Below, piece by piece: positions 11,481 through 24,154 of a stretch of DNA of 64,000 bases; the first letter of the stretch is position 1; every line of letters begins with the position of its first letter. A program made the translations under genes and the position numbers. Location of the stretch: the NCBI GenBank assembly GCA_014607495.2, contig CP053155.1:9362001-9426000 (forward strand), read 5' to 3'. Below the pieces are notes generated by a model that did no database searches, was not told the origin of the DNA, and saw only the letters and a program-made list of their open reading frames with translations. Source of the DNA: Carposina sasakii (Eukaryota > Arthropoda > Insecta > Lepidoptera > Carposinidae).

Positions 11481-14400
11481 CTCCCTATTATTATGTATAC
11501 ATAGTTCCAAGAACATTGTTTGCGTAAATAAAGCGTGAAAAGTAAGAAATATATAAACTTACTTTTGCAATTATATTATATAAGTTGTGGTATTATTTAT
11601 TCATTATACAAGCCACTAGAAAGCAGAAACAACATACTGTCGAAATTTCAGCTTCCAATGTGTCAAAACGAAAATAATCTTCGCCCACCTTTTTAATAAG
11701 TGTTTTAAGAGTCGTTAATAAAATACATTGTACCAATGAGCAAAGGGACACGAAAAAAACAACATGTCGTACAACACAGTACAACTGTCTGCTATTCGAC
11801 TTTACGTTTTGGAAAATCGTTTGTGACGCCTACGATTAAGACGGTAGATGTAGAAAAAGTTTAGAGATGACACTATTTCCTTAAAACCTAGGAACCGGTC
11901 TGAACAAACAAAAATATTTTGCCCACATACAAAATAATAGTATTACGTTTCTTGGTAAACTATGAAAAAAAAAACATGTTACATAACAGACCGTTGATTG
12001 ACATAAAGTTAAGACAGGACATCGTCTGTTCAGTCAACTAGTTGTAAATAATATAGAGGTTGCGCAAAAACGTGCAAATCACATAGGTACCAACTTTTCA
12101 CCAGTTAGCCTATGAGCTCTATGTGATAACGGGTGAGCCTACCGCGGTCGTCATGTAAATACAACAATCTGGTCACTGGTTACGAACAGATAATTGTCAT
12201 TCACATCTAAAGGATTCTAAAGTCGTCCAAACCCCATATCTCTAAGAGCGTTAAGCCGTCGACTCACTTATCCACTATAACCACTATACCACACCCTGGA
12301 CATACTTAATGTACAAAATATTGTAATGTTATTATTATTCCATATGATAACCCGAAGCCTTCAGAATGGGTTAAATAATTTCAATGGATACGTGCGGTTG
12401 TTACTGATAATTTAAAGTAAGATAAAATATTTAGATTTTTATCTCATTTGGTACTGTAACGGTTGATAAAATGTATTGAATTGAATATTGTGATCATTTC
12501 CATGACGTTACTGTCTGTCTACTTGTGTAGATTATGTTGATTGTTGGAGTATCTTTATCTTAATTCATGGAAAGGTCAGTCGTCAATACGTTCCTTGGAA
12601 TATATATAGGTAGATTTAGTTAATTTTTTTCTTTAACATTAAGAAATTACTTATAAAATTTAATGATCCCTGCACTGATGATTTGACAACCTTAGTAGGT
12701 CTAAGAAAGTCCTCGAATAGTCATAACACGGCAGGCATCAGTAGCTATATAAAATTTTATGGTAGGTGTTATTCTGATAGTTACCTCACCATTCACATAG
12801 GAAGAACAATACATTATAAAACAAATAATGAAGAAGAATAAAGAAAGAGAGAAAAGAAAAGTACACTTATAAATCTACTAACAGTAAAAAAGTTAGCACG
12901 AATAAAATATTATTTCAGAGTTTAATAAAGTAGCCAAGTACACGAGTAAAACCGACAAAACATGTAAAAGTCAGCCCAGTAATGGGACACGCCCTACCAG
13001 CTATAAAATAAACTAACAGACGTATAAAGTGATAGTGAATTTATAATTAGAAATTAAATCCTAGTATTTACTAGTACGTTTAGCATACAATGTTATATGG
13101 TAATGTTTGCGAGACCACCCGCGGCACTCAAATAGTACTTTTGAACATAACTGTCGGTATCTATATTGTTATGGCTTCTACTTGAGCGTTTCATCATAAT
13201 TGTTTTAGTCTAATTTTGCTATTAAGAGATTTTAGTAGTTACTCAGGTACGTATATAGAATAAAGTCTTTTAAAAAAAAATGTGTTGACAAATCAAAAAA
13301 CTTGGTATAATCTGGTACCATAATCGATTTACCTATGCCTGAGATTTGTGATATGTTAATAAAAAATAAAACTTACCACTATTACTTCTATACAGAATAT
13401 ATCAGGAAATCTTCTTCAAGCAAATAAGCAATCAATGTCCTTCCGACAACAAAACGGCGAGAAATTTGTCCGTTTATTATCAAACAAATGTAATTCTATT
13501 TGATTCATAGGACACCACACCTAAGCTTTAGTGCTGCACTTAAATTGGAAGCCTCGATCTAACGTAGGTAGACTTAATAAAAGTCCCTGAGCCATTTAAA
13601 TATCTCTAAACGTAAGAGTTATCGTTTAATTTTACGGCAGAAAACATTTCCATCACAATTGGTAGTGACTCCTTGTCATTTATTTTAAAGTGTTGGAGGT
13701 ACGAGGTATCCAGGCGTGTGTTATCATAAATCTTTTTTAAGATCGAACCATAAATGGAGATAAGGTCGCACCCAATCGCCTAAAGATTGCCTTTTGCTGA
13801 ACCGTTGATACTGACGAATTGTCAGAATGAATGAGAATAGGTAGCGAAGATACGACAGATGGTAATGATGGGTGGTTTTAGAAATGTTCCTTTAAGGTGT
13901 TCTCTGTAAAGGGAAAACTTACTGGGCGTTAAAAATTTAACGTTTTAAGTACGTTCCATTACGTTCCATATTGCTTCACTTATAATTATGAAGAATAATA
14001 CTTTTTAAATAAAATGAAAAGGAATATGTTCCTTAATAAAATTAAGCAGTTTATTGCTGTCGAATCAGTTTATAATCTTGAATTTTCGCAAATTATCCAG
14101 ACCACAATTATGGGAAGATAGTAATGTGTTTCGCGTTTTCTTAAAAAGTGATTGAATTTTGAGTGTCTTTGGGTATGTTTTATATGAATGTTATGTCCCC
14201 ATTGCACATTCAATGATCTGAGGAGCCTGGACATGATTCAGTGGTCCAAGATTCCAGTAAATTGATTAAGTGTTTGAGATTAAATGCGTTTCCCGTTTAG
14301 CGAAGATCACGCTGAATGATCAATTAAGGTGATCGACGTTTGTATTACTTTGTGTATCAAAAAAAATGCTCAAATCTTTGACAAATATTAAGATAGGTAT

Positions 14401-16811
14401 TGTCGATTTAAAATTTTAATGGATATGTTATTCTTATAAATGTTATGCTTATATAAATGACATAAATTCATTCATATTTTATAAAATTCAATAAACAAAT
14501 AACAAAGTTGAATATCTGATGATAATATTTTTGACCAAATTTTTGTCTTATCTTTACTTTACTCTTAGGTACTTTTTCTTCTTACTTTATTTAAAATAAA
14601 TCTAGTCTTTTTAGGTATTAATATTTATAATCTTCATAGCTAGAGTAGAGTTGCACCAATTAACTAAAAATAAAATTAATCACAGATCACATTCCTCACA
14701 TACCATATTCTAATACAAAACACAATCACTCCAAACAATTCAAAACATTCGAATTCACTTTCCTAGCTACACCGACAATAGCGATAGAATCCAAAGGCAA
14801 AATTAAACGATGCATTTAATTTTATTTAGGAGTTGTCCATTTTTGTGAGACTCTACAAAAGGTCTAATTGAAGTGAAAAAAAGGAACTGTTCTCAAATGA
14901 TATGTGTTTGTTTGTTTGATTGATGTGTAGTTCTACACGCCTATGTTTTCCAGCGGAGTGATGGGGAAGTTTTCATCGCAGCCAGATCGCAGCACAGTTA
15001 TTTATTTACCTGCATAGGTAGTAGCGACACTGGTTTTATTATAGATATGTTGGCTATACGGTATCGACGGTTAGAGCCGGCTATTTAACAGTCTGATAGA
15101 CAAAATGGTGGAGTTATGTCGGTACTCGAGCCGTGCCATACGTTTGACTTTACAAGTATTAGCGTAGTTCGTGATTGTGGCTCTCAAAGTTGTAATGGAA
15201 TGCAATGGGGTTGTTTCCTATGGTTAAATCTTAATGAAATTTAATGCTTATCATAATAAATTATCAAAATCATACCTATCTGTAAAATTACAACTTCATT
15301 ATGTATCCAAATGAGGTAGTAATGAGCCTTCAAAGTAAACTGGGCAAGTCCATTATAAAAATGTGAAATTAATTGAAAATTACAACATCACATATCTACC
15401 TGCATCCTTTACAACAACTTTTGTGTTGTGACCATATTTTCAAACGCAATATTTTATATAGCTTTAGAACAAAAGTTCTTTTACGCGCATACAAGTTACT
15501 GAAAGAGTGACGTTATATTATGGTAGCCGTTTGTATGGAGCGTTTTTTGGCAAGTCTAAAATTGTGATTTTGAAATCGTTATATCCCGAAAAGTTTTCAC
15601 GCTAGCGAATTTCTTTCGCAAATGTTTATTTTATTTTATGATCTTTCGATATAAGTATAAATAAAAAAACTATAATCGATCCTTGTACACATAAAATACC
15701 ATCTGTTTTCTCGTTAAATAAAAAGTAGGTACTGGTAATTTCATATTTTCCACTTTTATATTTCGTTAGGATTTAATTATTTCATTATTATCTGATTCGG
15801 CTAATCTTATTCGAAATAGTTTTAAAATCATTTAAAAGTTTTATAATGAATAGGAGAGTCCTTAAATAAAATATCACGTCATCATACCGGACCTGTAAAT
15901 ATAAAACGTTACAAAAAATTAAAAAAACTTATTAAAAAAACACATATATTACGTCTAAGATAAATAAGATAAAGAACTTGTATAACAGATTGATACTTAC
16001 ATGACTCATATGCTGCAGGCTAGACATTTATTTTCAATATAATAAAATCTATGTAGATACTTCTATTTACAAAAAACTTTAAGAGCCACTGGCCACTAAA
16101 CACAAAGGCATATTTGTGTGCGTGCAGTGATCACAATCAGGTTATTTCACTGGTAATTATGATACAGCGGGCGAGAGCTCGACCCGGGGTCATTCCGCCC
16201 AAATGTGGTCACGTCATGAAGTAAGGATGAACAGGAGACGCGATTATCAATCAACGACCGTCAATATAGGTTACGCAGCGTAGTGTGGACTAATCTTTCT
16301 TCTACATTTGCCCCGATCCATAGTGTAACTTGGCGCCCTTGTGAAACATTATTTTCTAGTAAATAAACCCACCAATATGTCCCACAGTATATCTTCATTG
16401 TACTTCTTTCATGGGCCACGTGAGGCTTGATTTCATTATCTGCGTTGGTAAGGTAGGATGAAATTGTGCGTACAGGTTGAGCACCACATGCTAGTAGTGC
16501 GAATTACCTATTGCAGGATGTGACGATGTGTTTGAATATGGTTTTATATGAAACTTGTAGAGGGATAAGTAGGTACTTTCAGGGTACTTAGACAAGTATG
16601 CATTACTCGTATTTGACAAATTACCTACATTATTTAAACTAACGGTGATATAATATATTTATTGAATGTAATAGGTAAGTATATTTATGTATACATGAGG
16701 AGTATAAGAGAATCTGAATAAAGTAAAGGCTAAAACTGCCAAAAATCTAAATCAAATAATTTATTTTATTTACAATAAGTTGTTATAGTTAGGAGTATGG
16801 AGAAAGACATC
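11481..16811. other. Long AT-rich stretch without a supported gene
   Basis: Over five kilobases I find only short spurious frames. 16120-16330 is less AT-rich and non-repetitive (GCGGGCGAGAGCTCGACCCG), a possible regulatory patch. 15603-15625 carries CGCTAGCGAATTTCTTTCGCA, nearly repeated at 48641-48662. No transposon ends were recognised. Confidence 0.3.
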
Positions 16812-16855
16812 GGCATTTTGTATGAATGCGGACGAAGCCACGGGTAACAGCAAGT
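16812..16855 (-). repeat. Family A 5' end fragment, reverse strand
   Basis: ATGCGGACGAAGCCACGGGT then AACAGCAAG is the reverse complement of the family A start (CTTGCTGTTACCCGTGGCTTCGTCCGCAT), cut off after about 40 bp. Confidence 0.6.
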
Positions 16856-16907
16856 TCCAAATAACACACTTATAGGTTGATGTTCTCGGGAAGGACTTTC
16901 TGTAAAG

Positions 16908-17140
16908 GTAGATTTTTCCAAACGTCAAAATAGCCTATTAGAAGAATTTAGTGTAAAATAGTTTTGTTCCCAAAATCCTTTCCAACCATCCCTTCCCGAA
17001 GCTCTCATGTAGGTATAAATAATCCCGACAACCATTCCGCAATACAATTAATGCTTTCTTTCTCCAAAACTGGATCATGAGAGAGACAGCATCAACTTAA
17101 TTCTGCTGATAGACTATCTGACATTTAGGAAAATTAGCCC
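16908..17140. mobile_element. Family D inverted-repeat element
   Basis: The left arm GTAGATTTTTCCAAACGTCA, then AATAGCCTATTAGAAGAATT, pairs with the right arm TTAATTCTGCTGATAGACTA, then TCTGACATTTAGGAAAATTA, over about 43 bp with several mismatches. The element is about 233 bp with no coding frame, so it is a MITE-like non-autonomous element. Related copies are at 33961-34046 (right half only) and 63381-63498. Confidence 0.65.
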
Positions 17141-18432
17141 TTCATTGAATAAACCAATCATTATAAAAAATGTACCCGCTTTGCTAATACAAAACCACCC
17201 AAGACCTCCAATTTTATATCTATATAATGCCTTAAAGTCTTGAATTGAGATATAAATTAATTCGCTCATCCGTTTATTACAAAACTGCCAGCTCTATTTT
17301 ATAGGAGACTTATAAAAGTACGCAAAAAATATTAAATCAAGTCGCAACTAGGGGCGTAAGCCTCACAAATTAAGCTCGCAGACCCCACAGATTATAACTA
17401 GGGATAATCGTTAAAAAGTGTAAAACTTCGTGTGCGGTAGACCTCAGGTCAAGCAGTATACCTCACGACAACTTGCTTATGTACGTTCTGAGAATCTTAT
17501 TGTGTATCAAATAGGGCCTAAAATACGTGGTTTTGAACCTGGCTAGTGAATGTGGCATATCGGACAGCGTCTTATCTAATAAGACGGGATTGAGTGACGT
17601 CATATTTTACCTCGAGAGCTTGGGTTGCCAGTTAATTGTGATTGAACGCCGATTTAACACGCTTGTTAATGGAAACACCTACTTGCTTTTATGATGCATG
17701 CATCTTAAAGCTGTTTTTTTTTGTTATGTGCTTAATTAAACGGTATGGCGACAGAAATAGGTTTTCTCGTACCTATGGGTTTTAGAATTAATAATGGCCA
17801 CATTTCCCTCTTCAATAAGGTAGCGTGGAGCTAGCGTAGCTAGGAGCCATTCAACGTCAAACGATTTCAATGCTTTACTGGTAAGTGGTAACATATTCGT
17901 CAAGCGATAATAATTTAGGAGCTCGTCAAAACTCGTCTTTTTGTATGTGTTGTATTTACAGTTATCGTAAAATGGATGATTCTGATTTATAAGCTATATA
18001 ACCGCCAAGTTACTTCAAAATACGTTTACGTTTTTGTTGGTCTATATAGCCTTGCTCTATCAGTTACACAGGTATTTAAATAAAATCAATCTATGCCACA
18101 TTCAGTCTAGACGGTGTACAAAACTGTGCAATGATGACTTTTGAGTTAAGTTGATGAGGAAAGTCCATACTAGGGACAGGGCGAATGAAGCAGTATTATC
18201 ATAGTGTGGGCTGCCCGTGAACACGACTCGGGCACCCGGTTGTAACTCTTAGATGGCAGGGCTGGACTAGGATAGCAAATTGAAAATTAATATTTTTTTT
18301 ACAAAATTATTAGGGGCTTTCTACACATACATTACGTATACCACTACTGATCGGTGTAGTTGCTAGTGACCCTACCTGCCGCGCCAAGGTCCAGGTTTAA
18401 ATCCTGTTATTTGGAAATATGATATGGTGAAC
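17141..18432. other. Unassigned, with a palindrome and a CRE near 17.6 kb
   Basis: No gene or transposon is evident apart from the motif cluster listed at 17560-17610. A short frame at 17793 ends at once. The rest is ordinary AT-rich DNA. Confidence 0.3.
17560..17610. promoter_or_regulatory. GATA-type palindrome and consensus CRE
   Basis: 17569-17585 reads GTCTTATCTAATAAGAC, a near-perfect palindrome containing the GATA-factor core TTATCT. Ten bases on, 17595-17602 is TGACGTCA, the full palindromic cAMP-response/AP-1-family site. The flanks are less AT-rich and non-repetitive. Two strong sites this close suggest a regulatory element, but function is inferred from motifs only. Confidence 0.3.
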
Positions 18433-18486
18433 ATTGATTTTTAATTACACTGGTACATTGATTTTTAATTACATTTAATTACACCC
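18433..18486 (+). repeat. Short tandem duplication
   Basis: ATTGATTTTTAATTACA occurs twice, separated by CTGGTAC, and is followed by a partial third ATTTAATTACAC. It is a simple local duplication. Confidence 0.7.
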
Positions 18487-18783
18487 ATGTCCAGCCTTTT
18501 CTTGTATTCTTGTATTTTTTTCTTTTTCTTTTTGCTCATTATTTGAGGTCGGGTCTCCTCAGATTCCTACGCCAGGATGATCTATCCTGGATTTTGATTA
18601 CATAGTTAATAGAAAAAAATCAATAGCATCATTCTAAAATAAAATAGGTCTCTTCCGTAAAATAGTACTTAGTTGGATTGGTACATTTATGGTACATACA
18701 AGATTTATTTAAATAACGGAATTTATTCAAATGAAATAAATTCCGATAATGTTAATAGTGATAATGTTCCATGATTATACAGC

Positions 18784-18973
18784 GGCCCCCTGATTACCTA
18801 ATTTGCAATAGCAAAGCCGAAGCAAAGCGATAGTGAAAATTGTACAATATTCGCCTTGAAATATCAAAGTTCCTTTGAAATTCATTTTACGTAATACGAA
18901 TTTGACAAGCAATCAGCGATTTTAGTACAATTTTCGCTATTGCTTTGCATTTGCTAGTTAGGTAATAAGGGGG
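18784..18973. mobile_element. 190-bp foldback MITE, copy A
   Basis: The ends are GGCCCCCTGATTACCTAA and TTAGGTAATAAGGGGG, and the body is palindromic: GCAAAGCGATAGTGAAAATT and GTAC answer GTACAATTTTCGCTATTGCT. A second copy in opposite orientation lies at 58641-58820, with the same ends and the same central AATTCATTTTACGTAATACG, so this is a mobile family and not a chance palindrome. It has no coding capacity. A clear target duplication is not visible at either copy, so the superfamily is open. Confidence 0.8.
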
Positions 18974-19306
18974 TGGGAGTAGCCAAAATATATTCGTATT
19001 GTCTATAATATCTAATGTAACAAGATTGTGTCCATTATTATCGTAAAGTCGAAAGTAAGGTTCCCTAAATCCGTCCCAGGGGTGTGCGAAGTGCAAAACA
19101 CTGTCGGCGCTTGCGCAGTGATATACTGCTCCCGTACGCGTGTGGGCTGCTATCTATGCTTTATACTCTATGAAGCATAATATACTCTATGTTTCGTTAT
19201 GAAGTTCCGCAAATTATAGAGTTATTAGTAAAAGTATCTGTAAAATAATAAAAGTGTGACTAAAAAAATATTAAACAATTTCGTTTATGTCTTATCTAAT
19301 CTTAAC
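18974..19306. other. Unassigned spacer
   Basis: Between the MITE and family A there is a GC-richer run near 19080-19150 (GTCGGCGCTTGCGCAGTGAT) without recognised coding or repeat content. Confidence 0.3.
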
Positions 19307-19550
19307 TAGTGGACGCCCGTGAGATCGTCCGCGTAGACTGCAGAAAAAACAAAATGTCGAAATTTTTCGGGAATAAAATATTTTCCCGGGATAAAAAGTA
19401 ACCTATATGTTAACCTAGGGTGTCAGCTAACTCCACACCAAATGTTATTAAAATCGCTCCAGCCATTTTTACGTGAAAGAGTAACAAACATCCATCCATT
19501 CATGCATACTTACAAACTTTCGTGCTTGAAATATTAAGTAGTACGAATTA
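19307..19550 (+). repeat. Family A interspersed repeat, near full length
   Basis: It starts CTAGTGGACGCCCGTGAGAT then CGTCCGCGTAGACTGCAG. It has a middle block CCGGGATAAAAAGTAACCTA and ATCGCTCCAGCCATTTTTAC, and ends at CAAACTTTCGTGCTTGAAAT. This is the same order as in the copy at 37303-37515. The element is abundant in Lepidoptera and non-coding. I cannot tell from the sequence whether it is a SINE or a deleted remnant of a larger element. Confidence 0.75.
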
Positions 19551-21190
19551 GTAAGATTTAAGAAATAGAGAAATTTTAAAAATACAATAATTCTGTAGTA
19601 TATTAGTAAAAATATTAATAAGTTTTTTCAAAATCTATTGGGTAGTTTTTGCGTAAACCATATTTTCTCACAAAATTTAACCAAATGAAGTAGGTATAGG
19701 TTAGGTAAAAATTTTGTTATCCAACGTGATTAAAAAAGTAAGGTTTTTTCTACTACTCGTAGTGTTGATCCAACAAAAATACATAGAGTTGATCTACATG
19801 ACATTATTATGACAGTTAAAATTTTCTAACTGAGCCAGAATCTCGTGACAAATATTGATATGGCTTGTCTGTTTTTTTGCATAAGGCAGCAATAAATATA
19901 AGAATATGTGTAATAAAAGATAACAAAAAACCATAACTAATGTATAAAAATATAGTAGTTCTAAAAATATAGTTAAAGCTGAGTAAGTAATTACAACAAG
20001 CTCTCAAACCAGATAAACATAATTTTAGATTAAACTTTCAAATTGTTTGTAAAAGTTGTTCTTATAGGTATTACAATTGGCCGTATAAGGCTGGAGTCCA
20101 TCAGAGATATGCTATGCTACGTTGTTATGAATGAATTTAATACCTATATGTACCAATCAGGAATTTGGTATGGTACATACCAATCGATTTCATTGGCATC
20201 ATAGAGCGCTGAATATGAATGGTGACAATGACACGCATCTGTAGCAACGGATTTTTTATTTGGTAGAAAGTCTTGTTATGGTGTTAATGTGGAAGGATTT
20301 TATCTATACCTATCTAACGGACGCGCACGAATACATCCGCGTAATATTTAGATTTTATGCCATTCCAGTGGGAATTTTGGGAAAAGCTTTGTTATCCTAA
20401 ACTCCTCAAGGTGTGTTTATGCAGAATTTAAAGCACTTCTACGTTTCATAAACTTTACCCAACTTCTTCACCGCCTTAGGTACCTACCTATATTTAATAT
20501 ATATAATTTTTTTAAATCCTTCTTCTGATGCCCATTTAAAATTTGAGATCTCTATGATCAGCGGTTGAAACAGTGCTTTGGTCCGTTAGTGAGTCATTCA
20601 GGATAAAGCATTTTATGTATTATATTGATTGATAAAGACGATGGAACGGGAACTAAAACTGTTGATGCAAATAATCATCAAAATTTCCATCACGCCACAA
20701 GACGCGATCTCACCTATACCTCACAGCTTCACATTGTTTCACTGCGGACGCGTCCACACTTCCCCACTATTGTTCTTCACAATAGGCCCAGTTATTTGGC
20801 TCGTGTTCGATCGACCGGTTCGTTGCGATATCGAACGAATTTAGGACATGATATCGATTTATATTTTAATTTTTAATATGGAAATATAATGGTGTTTCAC
20901 TAGATAACATTGTTTTTTGTGTAGCTAATTTCCTAAGTTCGTTCAAATCGGTTACTTATATCTTTATGGACCTTTTTGGATTAAATGTGATCTCCATACT
21001 AAATTCTTGTCCTTCTACTCGTATCCATAAGTAAACACGTAAACAACTTAGGCGCCAATGACAAACCTTAAGATTTAATTTCGTGTGCAGTACGTTAGTA
21101 AGCCACCCTTCTATAAAAAGTTTGATTTATTATTGACAGAATGTAAAACAATAAAACGATTGGCTGACCGAAACAGGTGTCAAACTTAGG
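19551..21190. other. Decayed repeats, no supported gene
   Basis: 20085-20262 (AGGCTGGAGTCCATCAGAGA, TCTGTAGCAACGGATTTTTT) resembles a degenerate lepidopteran repeat. 20308-20420 is a very degenerate family A-like piece (TCCGCGTAATATTTAGATTT). 20690-20860 is less AT-rich with two overlapping open frames but no recognisable domain. Confidence 0.3.
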
Positions 21191-21203
21191 TTTATTAATA
21201 GTA

Positions 21204-21379
21204 AAAAGAGATGGTAAAATTCGTCATCCGAGTAATTGACCCACGACCACTGCAAACCGTGCCAGCCGCTATAACCACTAAGCCACCGTAGTTGTTATAG
21301 CGGCTGGCACGGTTTGCAGTGGTCGTGGGTTCGATTCCCACTCGGGTGAAGAATTTTTTCCATTATCTTTATTAATAAT
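21204..21379. mobile_element. Head-to-head tRNA-derived SINE-like hairpin with 13-bp TSD
   Basis: The + strand right half reads GTTATAGCGGCTGGCACGGT, then TTGCAGTGGTCGTGGGTTCG and ATTCCCACTCGGG. GTGGGTTCGATTCCCAC is a perfect T-arm carrying the pol III B box GGTTCGATTCC. The left half is its reverse complement and also includes CTAAGCCACCGTA, the complement of the D-arm/A-box side (TGGCTTAGTGG). The arms pair over about 80 bp around a 19-nt loop; the left arm lacks about 7 bases of the T-loop region. TTTATTAATAGTA occurs exactly on both sides (21191-21203 and 21380-21392), as expected of a target-site duplication. It cannot be a functional tRNA, because no acceptor stem closes. Confidence 0.75.
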
Positions 21380-21392
21380 TTTATTAATAGTA

Positions 21393-23870
21393 GTAATTAT
21401 TATTAATTAGTAACATTATTAACAATGAATTTTACATCCTCTCCTGTTACACATTGTTTTGGTTTCCTCATTTCGATAGTTAAGTCAAAGGCTTCTTTTA
21501 TGTAACCTTTTTTAAATTTTTAAAATAATGAAAATAATAGTATACAGCAGGAAAAGATACGGCGTTAGTACCTACTATTGTAGTAAAATTTTTAGAAGCG
21601 TGACAGCGGCGCCTAGGTTGATAGTAAATGAAGTAGCCAGTACTGAAGGATTACGTAGAAGATCATACCGGCACAGGACATCTATAGGTACACATCCAAT
21701 AACTTTAAAACAAATATGACATAATTACTACCTTGTAACCAAGATGGGCATAAGTTTTTCGAACTCATAAATCCAGTTTAAAGGGACCAAATTTCTCGCT
21801 AAAGTTTAGCAGCTGCGATGACCTTTTATATTACAATAAGATCACTCTACTTCCTCATTTGATTCTCACAACAAAACTCAATCAAATTTGATGTGTTCGA
21901 AGAGTTTCGACTAAATAAAGGCATTAATTTTAACGGGCTGCTTAGAATTCAGTACAGATCGGCCGAGGGCTTAGGAATGTGGAATTAACGCATTCCTCCG
22001 AGTCAATGACTTGTTATTATACTTATTAAAGTTTGCAAAAATATTTGTTCAAAATAACATATTTGAGATGAGACTAGAATGGGCAAGCGTGAAAGTTTTA
22101 TGACAGTTTCGTCTAAATTAAAAGAACTATATCGAAAAATATAGCAGCCCATCTAGTAATCAGATTATAAATATTTATTACCTAAATCTATTTTGATACA
22201 ATTTGTTTGCAGTGTTAATTTTGATGAAATTAGCAAACTGCTATAGAGAACCTATTCACGTTTGGTACCTCTACCTTTTATATAATGTAATCAAAAACAA
22301 ATCAACAGCGTTTACGCCTGCCGGAAATGCACTTCAACATGTAGAGTCGATACTCTGAATAATATTGACTAAAATACCGCTGAAAGTAATCAAATTATAA
22401 AAATTATAGATTATCCTTATACACATGACAAATCCATGTCGAGCTTATTTGGATCAAAATAATCGCAATCCACATTCGCGAAAGCTAGATTTCACCAAAA
22501 CCAGCATTGAAATTAACTAAATGTAACAAAACCCTTAATTTACAACCTACGGAGGTACGTAAGGACTTAAAAACTTACGAAACCCTGACACAGTTATTTA
22601 AAAAAGTCAATAACATAAACAATTGTACATACGATTATACATTTTGAAAGTGTAAATGTGATCGCACCGTAATCGTTACAATAAAAATTTTATAACCACA
22701 CGTGAATTTTGGACAGAGAACGGAAAAGACAACGATTATTTAATCGTAAGTAAAAAGTCATCTCAATTTTATCAATGTCCATGTGTCGATATATTGTTAA
22801 AACAGCCATGTAAGGCACTAAAGAGTGAGGTCCAGATAGCCATTCGGATACTCCCATGTTAACGATCCGTCGACCAAATAAATTTGTAACCAAATTAGTA
22901 CCGAGCGATAAAATTTATTCAAAATCCTCTCTGAAGAGTAAAAATAACACATTCGCTGTCGGATTAAAGAAGAGATACGAGCGAGATACGAGAGGCGAGG
23001 GACTCTTCCGCCCGTTTTTAACACCTACAATTAATAAAATTGATTTTGTTTTTTAATTAAAGCAGTAACGAACACTCGAGGCTTGTTTAAGGCCCGGATC
23101 AGGTATACCTCTTAACGTGAGATTTATTTTATTAGTTAAAGCACAGTTTGGTTTTAAGTTGAGACGATGGAGGTCTAAGAAATCTTGTTTTGTACTTTAT
23201 TATAACACATCTTGTTCATTTAAGTACTCATCGATTGAGGTACTTTTATTTGGGATATCCAATAATTCTTGAATATTGTTGTATTGTAAACTAAATTATA
23301 ATTATTTATAATAAGAAAATTAGGCTGTTAGTAGACAGAGATCAAAATATTACACGTAAAGCTACAAAAAATATGCAAAATCTAGTGCCTACTGCGATAA
23401 CAATGCGACTCACGTACGAGCGAAAAAAGGTCATTTTGCATATAACTGTGGCAATTTGGCAAAAAAACATCCATTCATATCAGTGCTAATTACAGTAGGA
23501 CTGTACTAGAGCACGCATGAATGCATATCCGAAGGGATGTGCCACATCGGATATGGATATAAAAATATCTTGAAATTTATTTATTCATATGAAAATAATT
23601 GAAATAATTTAACACTTTGAAATTGAGTTGATAAAACTACGCAAACAATTAAACTGATAAATAAATTTTAGATTCGATCAAATTTCTTGTACGTTATTGC
23701 TTAAGTTTTATATTAAATTATTTGTAGTACCTATTAGACTTTAGTATCTAATCTCTCACATTAACATACTCTCTCTCTCTGGTATTCTCTATTGTACACA
23801 TTTTTATCATAGACAGTAAATTATGAAAGAAATAGTACAAAGGCGAGCTTATCTCTAATTAGGTACAAAG
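21393..23870. other. Unassigned AT-rich DNA
   Basis: No gene or recognised transposon. 22860-23010 contains a GC-richer stretch (GATACGAGCGAGATACGAGA) with overlapping short frames on both strands. A CT microsatellite lies at 23767-23781. Nothing else is notable. Confidence 0.3.
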
Positions 23871-23882
23871 AAAATTTTATAA

Positions 23883-24154
23883 TACATACATACATATAAT
23901 CACGCATTTATCCCTTACGGGGTAGGCAGAGCACCAAGGGCCGAAGAACCACATGGTGCCACTTCTGACCAATTTTGAGGGTATAGTTGAGATGTACTTA
24001 CAAGTTCGGTTAGTAGTGACAGGTGGTCAGCCCATCGCCTACAAAACACCAAGACCCTCTTGTCCCTCTACTGACTTGTACAGTATGCCCGAGAAGAAAA
24101 GCAGCTGTAGTATTATACTTTTTTTTTCACTGCCAGAGCAACAAAGAAGAATAA
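23883..24154 (-). mobile_element. Retroposon tail, copy 1 (minus)
   Basis: Read on the minus strand this runs from TTGTTGCTCTGGCAGTG through GGTGTTTTGTAGGCGATGGG, CTGACCACCTGTCACTACTA and CCCCGTAAGGGATAAATGCG to a (TATG)n tail. The order CGATGGGCT...CCTGTCACTA...CTGCCTACCCCG...(TATG)n is the familiar 3' tail of a lepidopteran LINE or its SINE. A weak 7-bp TATAATA lies at both edges. Copy 2 at 24592 faces it. Confidence 0.75.

Noticed and set aside
21227..21345. tRNA gene
   Set aside because: The T-arm and B box are good, but no acceptor stem closes on either strand and the unit is part of a TSD-flanked foldback.
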